DNA from: Clostridiales bacterium
Lineage (GTDB): Bacteria; Bacillota; Clostridia; Oscillospirales; Oscillospiraceae
Reading direction: 5' to 3'
DNA: 64,000 nt
NCBI GenBank assembly: GCA_004554585.1
Contig: SFLH01000001.1
Span: 1 to 64,000 of the forward strand
Positions 36,413 to 45,273 of the stretch are shown here, in pieces. Both the position numbers and the translations under genes were made by a program. Position 1 is the stretch's first letter. Each line of letters begins with the position of its first letter. Below the pieces are notes generated by a model. It was not told the origin of the DNA and searched no databases. It saw only the letters and a program-made list of their open reading frames with translations.

Positions 36413-36641
36413 GCGTCGCAGACTTCCCCTCCCTCTCCTCAAGCTCCCAAAAAGCGTCGCAGACTTCCGGCCCTCGCAAGGGCCGGAACAAATTCCAATT
36501 TATTTTTTCCACGGACATGCGCCGGGGAAAACATACTTCTCAGCCGCAAGTGTGAACCCCCGGCCACGTTGTGGCCGGGGGTTTGCGCGCAGTCGGCTGC
36601 ATCTCCAATTTTTGAAGCCCAGCGGAGCGGGTTCAAAAATT
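36413..36641 (-). repeat. Multi-hairpin 3'-UTR repeat, copy A
   Basis: Read on the minus strand from one base after the radical SAM stop codon: hairpin 1 at 36641-36607, hairpin 2 at 36583-36555, a degenerate hairpin 3 around 36531-36508, hairpin 4 at 36488-36465, then GTCTGCGACGC at 36464-36454 and again at 36423-36413. The order and sequence match copy B at 39155. Stem bases differ between the copies in compensating pairs. Confidence 0.8.
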
Positions 36642-36642
36642 C

Positions 36643-37767
36643 TTATATTGGGATTGCCCGGATCATCAGCCGGTCACAGACCATGTCGATGTTGCTTTTG
36701 TCGATGTGAGAGCGGTCCATGGTCTCCTTGACCTTGTCCACCAGCACATGGTTGCGCAGGTCGCTGAGCTGGCCCATGAGACCCAACCGGCGGCCCAACC
36801 GGAAAATGTTCTGCTGATCCTCCGGTAGGTCCAGGAAATAGTCGATGAGCCCCAGCATCTTCTCCTTGTCCTGGGGCAGGCGGCCCTTGAGCTCCAGGAG
36901 GATGTTCAGGATGTGGTCGCTGTCCACCCAACTGTGGATATCGTGGAGGCTCTCAATAAAAAGGCGGATCTCTCCGATGGTCTCGATGTCGTTGGGGCGG
37001 GTGAGGATGCCCTTTTCGTAATCCTCATACATCTCCAGGTTCTCCGCCAGGGCCATGGAGCGGATGCGGATGAAATCCGGGTCCACCTGGTTCATCACGT
37101 CGGCGGTGTCCAGGGCACTCTGACGGGCGTACTCCCGGCCGCCCATGCCGGGCATATAGAACTCGTTGATCTCGATGCCCGCCGCCATGGCCTTGATGCC
37201 CGCCTGGATCTGGGCCTGCTTGGTGGTCCCCTTGCGCATGAGCTTTAAAATTTCATCGTTGCCCGTCTCCAGACCGATGTGGAAGCGGTTGAGCTTCAGC
37301 TCCGCGTACCGCTTGAGCCGGGCCGGGTCGATGCGGTTGATGGTGTCGGAACGGGCGTAGGTGGTGATGCGCTGGATCTGGGGGAAGGCGGCGTTGAGGT
37401 ATTCCAGCACCTCGATGAGCTCCTGTGGGGGCATGAGCAGGCTGTTGCCGTCCTGGAAAAACACCGAGCGCATGTCGCTCTGGACCCAGTGGTAGGCCAT
37501 GGACAGGGCCTCGTAGTCCCCGTCGTCCCTGGCCTGGCGGGGGGGCTGCTTGCCCTGGATCACATCCACCCAAAAGCGGATCAGGTCAATGTCCTTTTTC
37601 ACGTCCTCCGCCCGGCGGATGCTGAAGGGGACGTCCCGGTAAAAGCCGCAAAAGCGGCACTTGTTCCAGCCGCAGCCCCGGTTGATGCGCAGGAGCAGGC
37701 TGTAGGCCTCGCTGGGGGGCCGGATGGGCCCCAGCTCGAAGCCGCTGTAGGGTTGGATCTTCTGCAA
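36643..37767 (-). CDS. Radical SAM protein (CX4CX2C type)
   Basis: 374 residues from a TTG start eight bases after AAAGGAGG; longer starts would run antisense through the divergent gene. RINRGCGWNKCRFCGFY near 25-41 holds the cluster cysteines with the unusual CX4CX2C spacing of a COG1032-like group. Later motifs, QDGNSLL, FHIGLETGND (the SAM-contacting strand), EFYMPGMGG, fit the radical SAM barrel. The substrate is unknown. It is divergent from the CofE-like gene, each with a promoter in the 213-bp gap, and both are followed by the same repeat. Confidence 0.85.
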   Translation of the reverse strand: MQKIQPYSGFELGPIRPPSEAYSLLLRINRGCGWNKCRFCGFYRDVPFSIRRAEDVKKDIDLIRFWVDVIQGKQPPRQARDDGDYEALSMAYHWVQSDMRSVFFQDGNSLLMPPQELIEVLEYLNAAFPQIQRITTYARSDTINRIDPARLKRYAELKLNRFHIGLETGNDEILKLMRKGTTKQAQIQAGIKAMAAGIEINEFYMPGMGGREYARQSALDTADVMNQVDPDFIRIRSMALAENLEMYEDYEKGILTRPNDIETIGEIRLFIESLHDIHSWVDSDHILNILLELKGRLPQDKEKMLGLIDYFLDLPEDQQNIFRLGRRLGLMGQLSDLRNHVLVDKVKETMDRSHIDKSNIDMVCDRLMIRAIPI

Positions 37768-37800
37768 GGCAGGGTCCTCCTTTGAGAAATCTTTGGGGTC

Positions 37801-37829
37801 ATTATACAGGATGGAACCGCCCGGGGCAA
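37801..37829 (-). promoter_or_regulatory. Promoter of the radical SAM gene
   Basis: Minus strand TTGCCC (37829-37824), 17-bp spacer, TATAAT (37806-37801), about 33 bp before the TTG start; it supports that start. Confidence 0.75.
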
Positions 37830-37890
37830 GTGAGGACCTCACATTCCCGGCAGGAATCCCCAAACAAATGAGACGAGATGAAAAAAATTC

Positions 37891-37919
37891 TTGCCAATCC
37901 ATCCCAAAGCCTGTATAAT
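37891..37919 (+). promoter_or_regulatory. Promoter of the CofE-like gene
   Basis: TTGCCA (37891-37896), 17-bp spacer, TATAAT (37914-37919). Confidence 0.8.
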
Positions 37920-37980
37920 AGTTGCGGTAATTTTCAGCATATGCATTTTGACACTTTTTAAATATTGGAGGACATTGACC

Positions 37981-39156
37981 ATGGCAGGCGTTATTTCCAG
38001 AGGCATTCAGGGCCCCATTATCCGCGAGGGCGACGACATCGTAGACATCGTAGTGCAGAGCGTCTACGCCTCCGAAAAAGCAGACAACTACACCCTCCAG
38101 GACCGGGACGTGATCGCCGTGACCGAGTCCGTGGTGGCCCGGGCCCAGGGCAACTATGTCACTGTGGACCAGGTGGCCCAGGATATCCGCAACAAGTTCC
38201 CCGCCAAGAAGCTGGGGCTGGTCTTCCCCATCCTCAGCCGCAACCGGTTCTCCATGTGCCTCAAGGGCATCGCCCGGGCCATGGACGAGGTGGTGATCCT
38301 CTTCAGCTATCCCAACGACGAGGTGGGCAACCCCCTCATGCTCCGGCAGGCCTATCTGAAGAACCGCTACAGCGGGGTGTATGACTTTGAGGAGGCCGAC
38401 TTCGTCAAGACCTTCGGCTCCCCCGTCCACCCCTTCACCGGGGTCAACTACCTGGACTTCTATCGCCAGGTCATCGAGGAAGAGGGGGCCAAGGCCACCT
38501 TCCTCTTCTCCAACGACTGCCGGTATATCGCCGGCTTCTGCGACCAGATTCTCTGCTGCGACATCCACACCCGCAACGAGACCCGGGACGTGCTCCAGGC
38601 CATGGGCAAGACCGTCTTCACCCTGGCCGACGTGATGTCCGCTCCTGTGGACGGCAGCGGCTATCACGACAAATACGGCATGCTGGGCTCCAACAAGGCC
38701 ACTGAGGAGAAGCTGAAGCTCTTCCCTCGGGACTGCCAGCCCGTGGTGGACGGCATTCAGCAGCGCATCCTGAAGGAGCGCGGCCTGCACGTGGAGGCCA
38801 TGGTCTATGGCGACGGCGCCTTCAAGGACCCCGTGGGCGGCATCTGGGAGCTGGCGGACCCGGTGGTCTCCCCCGCCTACACCGCCGGTCTGGCTGGCAA
38901 GCCCAACGAGCTGAAGCTGAAGTTCCTGGCCGACAACGACTTTGCCGACCTGTCCGGCGAGGAGCTCAAGGAGGCCATCCGTCAGGAGATCCGCTCCAAG
39001 AACGCCGACCTGGTGGGCGACATGAGCTCCGAGGGCACCACTCCCCGGCAGTACACCGACCTGCTGGGCTCCCTGTGCGACCTGACCTCCGGCTCCGGCG
39101 ATAAGGGCACCCCCTTCATTGTCATTCAGAACTACTTCACCAATTACGCTGAATAA
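37981..39156 (+). CDS. CofE-like protein (F420-0:L-glutamate ligase family)
   Basis: 391 residues with TTGGAGG before the ATG. IQGPIIREGDDIVDIV and DRDVIAVTESVVARAQGNYV match the N-terminal part of F420-0:gamma-glutamyl ligases, which add glutamate to F420-0 using GTP; a C-terminal stretch, VYGDGAFKDPVGGIWELADP, is also typical. The protein is longer than archaeal CofE (about 250) and has a middle region (near 75-220) I do not recognise. Clostridia are not known to make F420, so another gamma-glutamyl or amide ligation is possible. Name by family, not by reaction. Confidence 0.7.
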   Translation: MAGVISRGIQGPIIREGDDIVDIVVQSVYASEKADNYTLQDRDVIAVTESVVARAQGNYVTVDQVAQDIRNKFPAKKLGLVFPILSRNRFSMCLKGIARAMDEVVILFSYPNDEVGNPLMLRQAYLKNRYSGVYDFEEADFVKTFGSPVHPFTGVNYLDFYRQVIEEEGAKATFLFSNDCRYIAGFCDQILCCDIHTRNETRDVLQAMGKTVFTLADVMSAPVDGSGYHDKYGMLGSNKATEEKLKLFPRDCQPVVDGIQQRILKERGLHVEAMVYGDGAFKDPVGGIWELADPVVSPAYTAGLAGKPNELKLKFLADNDFADLSGEELKEAIRQEIRSKNADLVGDMSSEGTTPRQYTDLLGSLCDLTSGSGDKGTPFIVIQNYFTNYAE

Positions 39157-39342
39157 TTTTTGAACCCGCTGCGCTGGGCTTCAAAAATTGAGGGATTACA
39201 GCCCCCTGCGCGCAAACTCCCCGGCCGCTTGCGGCCGGGGAGTTCACACTTGTGGGCTGAGAAGTATTTTTCCCCGGCGGAGCCGGGGAAAAATGCATTG
39301 GATTTTGTTCCAGCGCCTGCGGGCGCTGGAAGTCTGCGACGC
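39155..39342 (+). repeat. Multi-hairpin 3'-UTR repeat, copy B
   Basis: Starts inside the stop codon of the CofE-like gene. Hairpin 1 at 39155-39189, hairpin 2 at 39215-39244, hairpin 3 at 39267-39293, hairpin 4 at 39308-39331, then GTCTGCGACGC at 39332-39342. It is the counterpart of copy A, in the same orientation relative to its upstream gene. Confidence 0.8.
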
Positions 39343-39357
39343 TGGGTTTTGCTATGC

Positions 39358-39393
39358 GCCCCGGCTTCTCATTTTGTGGTGAGAAGCCGGGGC
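39358..39393. terminator. Terminator between the CofE-like and deacetylase genes
   Basis: 14-bp stem (39358-39371 with 39380-39393) with an eight-base loop, between convergent genes; no long T-run on either side. Confidence 0.65.
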
Positions 39394-39409
39394 GTGTTGG
39401 CGTTTTTGG

Positions 39410-40816
39410 TTATGCTTCCTGTGTAGGAGGGGTGGTCGGGTCCGTGGGCACCTGAGGCTCGGTGGGCGTGTCTGGGTTGGTGGGCACCTCGGGGTCCGCA
39501 GGCGTGTCCGGGTCGGTGGGGACCTCGGGCCAGGGGTAGAGGGCCAGACGCTGGAGGACGGTGGCGCCCATGGCCCGGGTGGTGGTGTCGTTGGGGCGGA
39601 AGGCCCCGTCGGAGCCGTTGAGCAGGCCCAAGGCCGAGCAGGCTTCCACCCCCTGGCGGGCCCAGTCAGCGATGGCGGCGCCGTCGGCATAGGTTCCCAG
39701 GTCAAAGTCTCCTGCCTGGGCGCCCTGAAGGGCGGCGTACCGGGCCAGAGCCACGGCCATCTGCTGGCGGGTGAGGGGGCTGTTCACCCCGAAGGTGTCC
39801 CCGCCTACCCCGGTCATCACCCCGGTCTCCCGGGCCCAGGCGGCGTAGGGCGCGGCGTAGTGGCCGTCCGGAATGTCGGCAAAGCCCGACGAAACTGCCT
39901 CCGCCGGCACCCCAGCCAGGCGGCCCAGAATGGTCACAAACATGCCCCGGGTCAGGGGGAAGTTGGGGGTAAACTCCCCGTACTCGTTACCCACCATGAG
40001 CCCCTTCTCCGTCACATAGGCAATGGCGGGATAGGCCCAGTGGGTGTCCAGCCGTCTCTCGTCAAACCAGAGGGCCCGGGGGCACCGCTCCACGCCGGTA
40101 TTCCTGGCAGAGGAATAGAGTTGGCCGGGCTGGGGGGTGATGCCCCGGCGCCAGAGAAGTTCTTCCACGGTCACCAGTTCAAACCCCTGGGCGTCCAGGC
40201 GGTCCAGCAGCCGGTCCAGGCCCTGGGCGGTGCTCTTGTGGGTCTCGTGCATGATGACGATGTCCCCATCCCGGAGGGTGTCGCCCACATAGCGCACCAG
40301 CCGGTCGGCGTTCTGGTATTTCCAGTCCCCCGAATCCACGGTGCACCAGATCACCGGCACCCCTGCCTGGGCCAGCACCCGGCTGTTCCAGCTGCCATAG
40401 GGGGGCCGAAGATAAAAGCCCGTCTCCCCCGTGCCCCACACCCCGGTGGTCTGGGTGATGGCCTGGGCGGTGGCGCTGATCTGCTGGCGGATGGCGGCGT
40501 TGCTGCTGTTGGCCAGATAGGGGTGGTCGTAGGTATGGTTGCCCACTTGATGGCCCTCGGCCACCATTCGGCGGACCTGGTCGGTATAGGTGCCCACCTT
40601 ATAGCCGTTGACAAAGAAGGTGGCCTTGGCCCCATGGTCCCGCAGGACGTCCAGAATGGCGTTGGAATAGGCCCCCGGGCCGTCGTCAAAGGTCAGGGCG
40701 GCCAGCTTCTGCCCCGGCCGGTCGTAGGCGGAGGCCGCAAAGGCCCCCGGCATCAGGCTCGCACACAGCACCAGGACCAGCAGGCCGGCAGCCAGGCGTT
40801 TCTTCCAGTTTCCCAT
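39410..40816 (-). CDS. Secreted polysaccharide deacetylase with SLH repeats
   Basis: 468 residues. A signal peptide (KKRLAAGLLVLVLCASLMPG, cleavage likely after AFA at 28) is followed by a NodB domain: TFDDGPGAYS near 41 with the metal Asp, HTYDHPYL near 93 with the two His, and RPPYGSWN near 133. Residues ~270-430 contain three SLH-type repeats (YVTEKGLMVG, WARETGVMTGVG, ACSALGLLNG turns) that anchor proteins to secondary wall polymers. The last ~45 residues are a Pro/Thr/Asp repeat. It probably deacetylates peptidoglycan or a wall glycan at the cell surface. Confidence 0.92.
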   Translation of the reverse strand: MGNWKKRLAAGLLVLVLCASLMPGAFAASAYDRPGQKLAALTFDDGPGAYSNAILDVLRDHGAKATFFVNGYKVGTYTDQVRRMVAEGHQVGNHTYDHPYLANSSNAAIRQQISATAQAITQTTGVWGTGETGFYLRPPYGSWNSRVLAQAGVPVIWCTVDSGDWKYQNADRLVRYVGDTLRDGDIVIMHETHKSTAQGLDRLLDRLDAQGFELVTVEELLWRRGITPQPGQLYSSARNTGVERCPRALWFDERRLDTHWAYPAIAYVTEKGLMVGNEYGEFTPNFPLTRGMFVTILGRLAGVPAEAVSSGFADIPDGHYAAPYAAWARETGVMTGVGGDTFGVNSPLTRQQMAVALARYAALQGAQAGDFDLGTYADGAAIADWARQGVEACSALGLLNGSDGAFRPNDTTTRAMGATVLQRLALYPWPEVPTDPDTPADPEVPTNPDTPTEPQVPTDPTTPPTQEA

Positions 40817-40868
40817 GGTCAGCTCCCCTTTTTCCAGTTCTCCGAGTAAACACTCGAATCTTGTCAAA

Positions 40869-40897
40869 AGAGTACCTCAGCTCAGCGGAAATGTCAA
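40869..40897 (-). promoter_or_regulatory. Promoter of the deacetylase gene
   Basis: Minus strand TTGACA (40897-40892), 17-bp spacer, TACTCT (40874-40869). Confidence 0.6.
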
Positions 40898-40949
40898 TGG
40901 GCGCAAAAAGTTCCCTTTCCTCTTCTCATTTCTTTGTCAAACTTTTTCC

Positions 40950-40978
40950 TTGACATCGCAAAGTCCCTTTCCTACAAT
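40950..40978 (+). promoter_or_regulatory. Promoter of the MarR/ABC exporter operon
   Basis: TTGACA (40950-40955), 17-bp spacer, TACAAT (40973-40978). Just downstream CGAACA occurs twice (40988-40993 and 41002-41007), possibly part of a MarR site. Confidence 0.75.
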
Positions 40979-41028
40979 GTACGTTACCGAACAGTTTGTG
41001 TCCGAACATTTTAAAAAGGGGGAGTTCC

Positions 41029-41538
41029 ATGCCATTGGAGCCACCGGAGTATTACATTGGCCCCCGGGTGAAATTTCTCACCCATGCCTTCACCCGCAAG
41101 TTTCTGGAGCTTGCCCGGGCCGGAGGGGTGGATGAGGTCACCATCATGCACGGCCAAATTTTAGGCTACCTCTACCGCTGCGGCGAAAAAGGCCAGCCGG
41201 TCTATCAAAAGGATCTGGAGGAGACCTTCCACATTACCCGCTCGTCGGTAACAGGTGTTGTCCAGCTTATGGAGCGCAAAGGTTACATTCACCGACGAAG
41301 CGTTCCGGGGGATGCTCGCCTGAAAGAGCTTTTCCTCACAGATCTTGGTACCCAAGCCTGTAAGGAGGCTTGGGTGGCCTTTCACCAGGTGGAAGATCTG
41401 GCCATCCAGGGTCTGACCCAGGAGCAGGTCGACACCTTCCTGGCCCTGTGTGACCACATCCACAACAATCTCAATCCCCAGAAGGAGTGTGCCCATGCCC
41501 ATGATAAAAACCATCCTAGCCCAAGTCAAAGAGTATAA
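41029..41538 (+). CDS. MarR-family transcriptional regulator
   Basis: 169 residues with AAGGGGGAG upstream. A winged helix-turn-helix spans ~30-115: VTIMHGQILGYLYR, YQKDLEETFHITRSSVTGVV (recognition helix) and the wing RRSVPGDARLKELFLT. MarR proteins repress exporters and are released by small ligands. Its last 44 bp overlap the first exporter gene, so the three genes form one operon and autoregulation is likely. Confidence 0.93.
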   Translation: MPLEPPEYYIGPRVKFLTHAFTRKFLELARAGGVDEVTIMHGQILGYLYRCGEKGQPVYQKDLEETFHITRSSVTGVVQLMERKGYIHRRSVPGDARLKELFLTDLGTQACKEAWVAFHQVEDLAIQGLTQEQVDTFLALCDHIHNNLNPQKECAHAHDKNHPSPSQRV

Positions 41539-43249
41539 ACGGGTATCCATTCTCACCCCCCTGTGTATGCTGGGAGAGGTCATCATGGAGATGATCATCC
41601 CCTTGCTCATGGCCTCCATCATCGATGACGGCGTCTCAGCCGGCAACGTGGACCACATCAAATATGTGGGGGGATGGATGCTCGTTATGGCCCTGATCAG
41701 CCTGACCTTGGGCCTGCTCAGCGCCCGCTTCGGCGCCCAGGCCTCGGCGGGCTTGGCCAAAAATCTGCGCCAGGCCATGTTTGAAAAGATCCAGACCTAC
41801 TCTTTCTCTAACATTGATAAATTCAGCACCGCCAGCCTCATTACCCGTCTGACCACCGACGTGACCAACGTCCAGAACGCTTACATGATGATCCTGCGCA
41901 TGTGTACCCGGGCTCCCGCCTCCATGCTGGTGGCTATGGCCCTGTCCTTCGTCATCAGCCCCAAGCTGGCCAGCGTGTATCTGGTGGCCGTGATCATCCT
42001 GGGCCTTCTGCTCTTCTTCATCATGAGCCGGGCGGTGAAGTACTTCAAACAGGTCTTCCAGAAGTACGACGACATGAACGCCAGTGTCCAGGAAAACGTC
42101 ACCGGCATCCGGGTGGTCAAGGCCTATGTCCGGGAGGAGCATGAGATCAAGAAGTTCCACAAGGCCTCTCAGAACATCTATAAAATGTTTCTGTCCGCCG
42201 AAAAGATTCTTTCTTGGAACTCCCCTCTCATGAACGCCACCGTCTACACCTGCATCCTACTCATCAGCTGGCTGGGTGCCAACATGATCGTGGGCGGTAG
42301 CCTGACCACCGGCGAGCTCATGAACCTGCTGACCTACTGCATGAACATCCTCATGAGCCTGATGATGCTCTCCATGATCTTCGTCATGGTCACCATGAGT
42401 ACCGCCAGCGCCGAGCGTATCTGCCAAGTCATCAACGAAGAGCCCGACCTGAAGAACCCCGAAAGCCCCATCTACGAGGTTCCCAACGGCTCCGTGGAGT
42501 TCCGCCATGTGGACTTCGCCTACCGCAAGGACGCCGACAAGCCCGTCCTGCGGGACATTAACCTCTCCGTCCGCTCCGGGGAAACCATCGGGGTCATTGG
42601 CGGCACCGGCAGCGCCAAAACTAGCTTGGTCAGCCTCATTAGCCGCCTGTATGACGTGACCGCCGGCCAAGTGCTGGTGGGCGGCCGGGACGTGCGGGAG
42701 TACGACATGGAGGCCCTGCGGGACCAGGTGTCTGTGGTGCTGCAGAAGAACGTCCTCTTCTCGGGCACCATCCTGGAAAACCTGCGCTGGGGCGATGAGA
42801 ACGCCACCTTGGAAGACTGCCAGCGGGCCTGCCGCCTGGCCTGCGCCGATGAGTTCATCCAGCGCCTGCCCAACGGCTATGACACCTACATCGAGCAGGG
42901 TGGCACCAACGTCTCCGGCGGCCAGCGCCAGCGGCTGTGCATCGCCCGGGCGCTGCTGAAGAAACCCAAGGTGCTCATCTTGGACGATTCCACCTCCGCC
43001 GTAGACACCGCTACCGACGCCCGCATCCGCCAGGCCTTCGCCCAGGAGATCCCCGAGACCACCAAGTTCATCATCGCCCAGCGGGTGGCCAGCGTGGCCG
43101 GGGCCGACCGAATCCTGGTGCTGGACGACGGGGTGATCAGCGGCTTTGACACCCACGAGAACCTGCTGAAAACCAACGAGATCTATCGGGACGTCTATGA
43201 GTCCCAGACCAGCGGCAACGGCGACTTTGACGAAGGGAGTGACGACTGA
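41495..43249 (+). CDS. ABC exporter half-transporter with degenerate ATP site
   Basis: 584 residues from the ATG at 41495 with AAGGAG upstream. Six membrane helices (near 15-300) precede the ATPase domain. Walker A is GGTGSAKTS (Ala for the usual Gly), the signature is VSGGQ, and Walker B LILDDS has Asp where the catalytic Glu is expected. That is the mark of the non-catalytic site in heterodimeric exporters of the BmrCD/TM287-288 type. It overlaps the MarR gene by 44 bp and the partner gene by TGATG. Probably exports drugs or peptides; substrate unknown. Confidence 0.94.
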   Translation: MPMIKTILAQVKEYKRVSILTPLCMLGEVIMEMIIPLLMASIIDDGVSAGNVDHIKYVGGWMLVMALISLTLGLLSARFGAQASAGLAKNLRQAMFEKIQTYSFSNIDKFSTASLITRLTTDVTNVQNAYMMILRMCTRAPASMLVAMALSFVISPKLASVYLVAVIILGLLLFFIMSRAVKYFKQVFQKYDDMNASVQENVTGIRVVKAYVREEHEIKKFHKASQNIYKMFLSAEKILSWNSPLMNATVYTCILLISWLGANMIVGGSLTTGELMNLLTYCMNILMSLMMLSMIFVMVTMSTASAERICQVINEEPDLKNPESPIYEVPNGSVEFRHVDFAYRKDADKPVLRDINLSVRSGETIGVIGGTGSAKTSLVSLISRLYDVTAGQVLVGGRDVREYDMEALRDQVSVVLQKNVLFSGTILENLRWGDENATLEDCQRACRLACADEFIQRLPNGYDTYIEQGGTNVSGGQRQRLCIARALLKKPKVLILDDSTSAVDTATDARIRQAFAQEIPETTKFIIAQRVASVAGADRILVLDDGVISGFDTHENLLKTNEIYRDVYESQTSGNGDFDEGSDD

Positions 43250-45177
43250 TGGCAGAAGAACGCGCAAGAACCGTCGGCCCCCGTGGCCATGGCCCCAAGC
43301 CCAAGCTGGAGCACCCCATGCAGACCCTGGGCCGGGTACTGAAAGTGGTGGGCAAAAAATACTGGCCCCACCTGATTGTGGTGGTCATTGCCATTTTCGT
43401 CAGCGTCCTGGCCACCGTGCAGGGCACCATGTTCACCAAGACCCTCATCGACAGCTATATCCTCCCCCTGGTCAAGACCGCCCAAGCCGGCGGCACCCCG
43501 GACTTTAGCGGCCTGATCCAGGCCATCACCCGGGTGGCCATCTTCTATGGCTGCGGCGTACTGGCCAGCTTTGTCCAGTCCCGGATTATGATCTATGTCA
43601 CCCAGGGCTCTCTCCGGGAACTGCGCAACGACCTCTTCGAGCACATGCAGTCCCTCCCCATTCGGTACTTCGACACCCACGCCCACGGGGATATCATGTC
43701 CGTCTACACCAACGACATCGACACCCTGCGCCAGATGATCAGCCAGAGTTTGCCCATGCTTCTCAACTGTATCATCAGTGTGGTCAGCGTCCTGGTGTCC
43801 ATGATCGTGCTGAACATCCCCCTGACCCTGCTTACCCTGGCCATGGTGGGCGTAGTGCTGCTGACCACCAAGAAGTTCTCCGCCCTCTCCGGCCGCTATT
43901 TCGTGGCTCAGCAGCGAGACCTGGGCAGCATCAATGGCTTCATCGAAGAGATGATAGAGGGGCAAAAAGTGGTCAAGGTCTTCTGCCACGAGGACAAGAG
44001 CGTAGAGGAGTTTACTCGCCGCAACGAGCGCCTGTTCCAGAGTGCCCAGAACGCCAACACCTTCGCCAGCATGCTTATGCCCGTCTCTGCCCAGCTGGGT
44101 AACGTCAGCTATGTGCTCTGCGCCATCGTAGGCGGCATCCTGGCCCTGGGGGGCATCGGCGGCTTCACTCTGGGGGGCCTTGCCAGTTTCCTCACCTTCA
44201 ACAAGAGCTTTAACATGCCCATTGCCCAGATCAGCATGCAGCTCAACGCCGTTATCATGGGCCTGGCCGGCGCCGACCGGGTTTTCAAACTCCTGGACGA
44301 GGAGCCTGAGACCGACGAGGGCGACGTGACCCTGGTCAACGTCAAGGAAGGCCCCGACGGCCAGCTCACCGAAACAGACGAGCGCACCAACCTCTGGGCC
44401 TGGAAGCGGCCCGTCCGGGGCGACCAGCCCATCGCCTACCGCAAGGTGGAGGGGGATGTGACCTTCGACGACGTGGACTTCGGCTACACCGACGAGAAGA
44501 TGGTCCTGCACAACATCAAGCTCTTTGCCACCCCGGGGCAGAAGATCGCCTTCGTGGGCTCCACCGGGGCGGGCAAGACCACCATCACCAACCTCATCAA
44601 CCGCTTCTACGACATCCAGGACGGCAAGATCCGCTACGACGGGGTGAACATCAACCACATCAAGAAGGCCGATCTGCGCCGGTCCCTGGGCATCGTTCTC
44701 CAGGACACCAACCTCTTCACCGGCACCGTCATGGACAACATCCGCTATGGCCGTCTGGATGCCCGGGACGAGGAGTGCATCGCCGCGGCCCAGCTGGCCA
44801 ACGCCGACGGTTTCATCCGCCGCCTGCCCCAGGGCTATAACACCTGGCTCACTGGCAACGGGGCAAACCTGAGCCAAGGCCAGCGCCAGCTGTTGGCCAT
44901 CGCCCGGGCCGCCGTGGCCGACCCACCGGTGCTCATCCTGGACGAAGCCACCTCCTCCATCGACACCCGCACGGAGATGCTGGTCCAGCAGGGCATGGAC
45001 GGCCTAATGTACGGCCGGACCACCTTCGTCATCGCCCACCGGCTGTCCACCGTGCGCAACGCCGACTGCATCATGGTCCTGGAGCAGGGCCGGATCATCG
45101 AGCGGGGCAACCACGAGGAGCTCATGGAGAAGAAAGGCCGGTACTACCAGCTCTACACCGGCAATCCCCCGGCTTGA
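43249..45177 (+). CDS. ABC exporter half-transporter with intact ATP site
   Basis: 642 residues, longer than its partner because of an extended N-terminus (RGHGPKPKLEHPMQTLGRV) and an inserted linker near 340-400 (EGPDGQLTETDERTNLWAWK). Walker A GSTGAGKTT, signature LSQGQ and Walker B LILDEAT with catalytic Glu are all canonical. Start and stop overlap the upstream gene, so the two are made in equal amounts and should form the heterodimer. The transcript ends at 45231-45262. Confidence 0.95.
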   Translation: MAEERARTVGPRGHGPKPKLEHPMQTLGRVLKVVGKKYWPHLIVVVIAIFVSVLATVQGTMFTKTLIDSYILPLVKTAQAGGTPDFSGLIQAITRVAIFYGCGVLASFVQSRIMIYVTQGSLRELRNDLFEHMQSLPIRYFDTHAHGDIMSVYTNDIDTLRQMISQSLPMLLNCIISVVSVLVSMIVLNIPLTLLTLAMVGVVLLTTKKFSALSGRYFVAQQRDLGSINGFIEEMIEGQKVVKVFCHEDKSVEEFTRRNERLFQSAQNANTFASMLMPVSAQLGNVSYVLCAIVGGILALGGIGGFTLGGLASFLTFNKSFNMPIAQISMQLNAVIMGLAGADRVFKLLDEEPETDEGDVTLVNVKEGPDGQLTETDERTNLWAWKRPVRGDQPIAYRKVEGDVTFDDVDFGYTDEKMVLHNIKLFATPGQKIAFVGSTGAGKTTITNLINRFYDIQDGKIRYDGVNINHIKKADLRRSLGIVLQDTNLFTGTVMDNIRYGRLDARDEECIAAAQLANADGFIRRLPQGYNTWLTGNGANLSQGQRQLLAIARAAVADPPVLILDEATSSIDTRTEMLVQQGMDGLMYGRTTFVIAHRLSTVRNADCIMVLEQGRIIERGNHEELMEKKGRYYQLYTGNPPA

Positions 45178-45230
45178 GCCCCTTTCCCACCGCCAACCAC
45201 ACCTCCTTTTTGATACCCCCTTATAGAAAA

Positions 45231-45266
45231 GACCGCCGTCTGCCAAAGGACAGACGGCGGTCTTCT
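45231..45266. terminator. Terminator after the ABC exporter
   Basis: 12-bp stem (45231-45242 with 45251-45262), eight-base loop, TTCTTT on the plus strand and TTTTCT on the minus strand; shared with the small convergent gene. Confidence 0.85.
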
Positions 45267-45273
45267 TTCTCTC

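Noticed and set aside
36439..36636. Similar 65- and 88-codon frames starting NPLRWASKI in the two 3' repeats
   Set aside because: Their similarity comes from the shared DNA repeat; stems change in compensating pairs rather than in synonymous positions, and there is no ribosome site.
36643..38790. A 715-codon minus-strand frame covering the radical SAM gene and beyond
   Set aside because: The part beyond 37767 is antisense to the CofE-like gene and crosses both promoters; the ribosome site and promoter place the start at the TTG at 37767.
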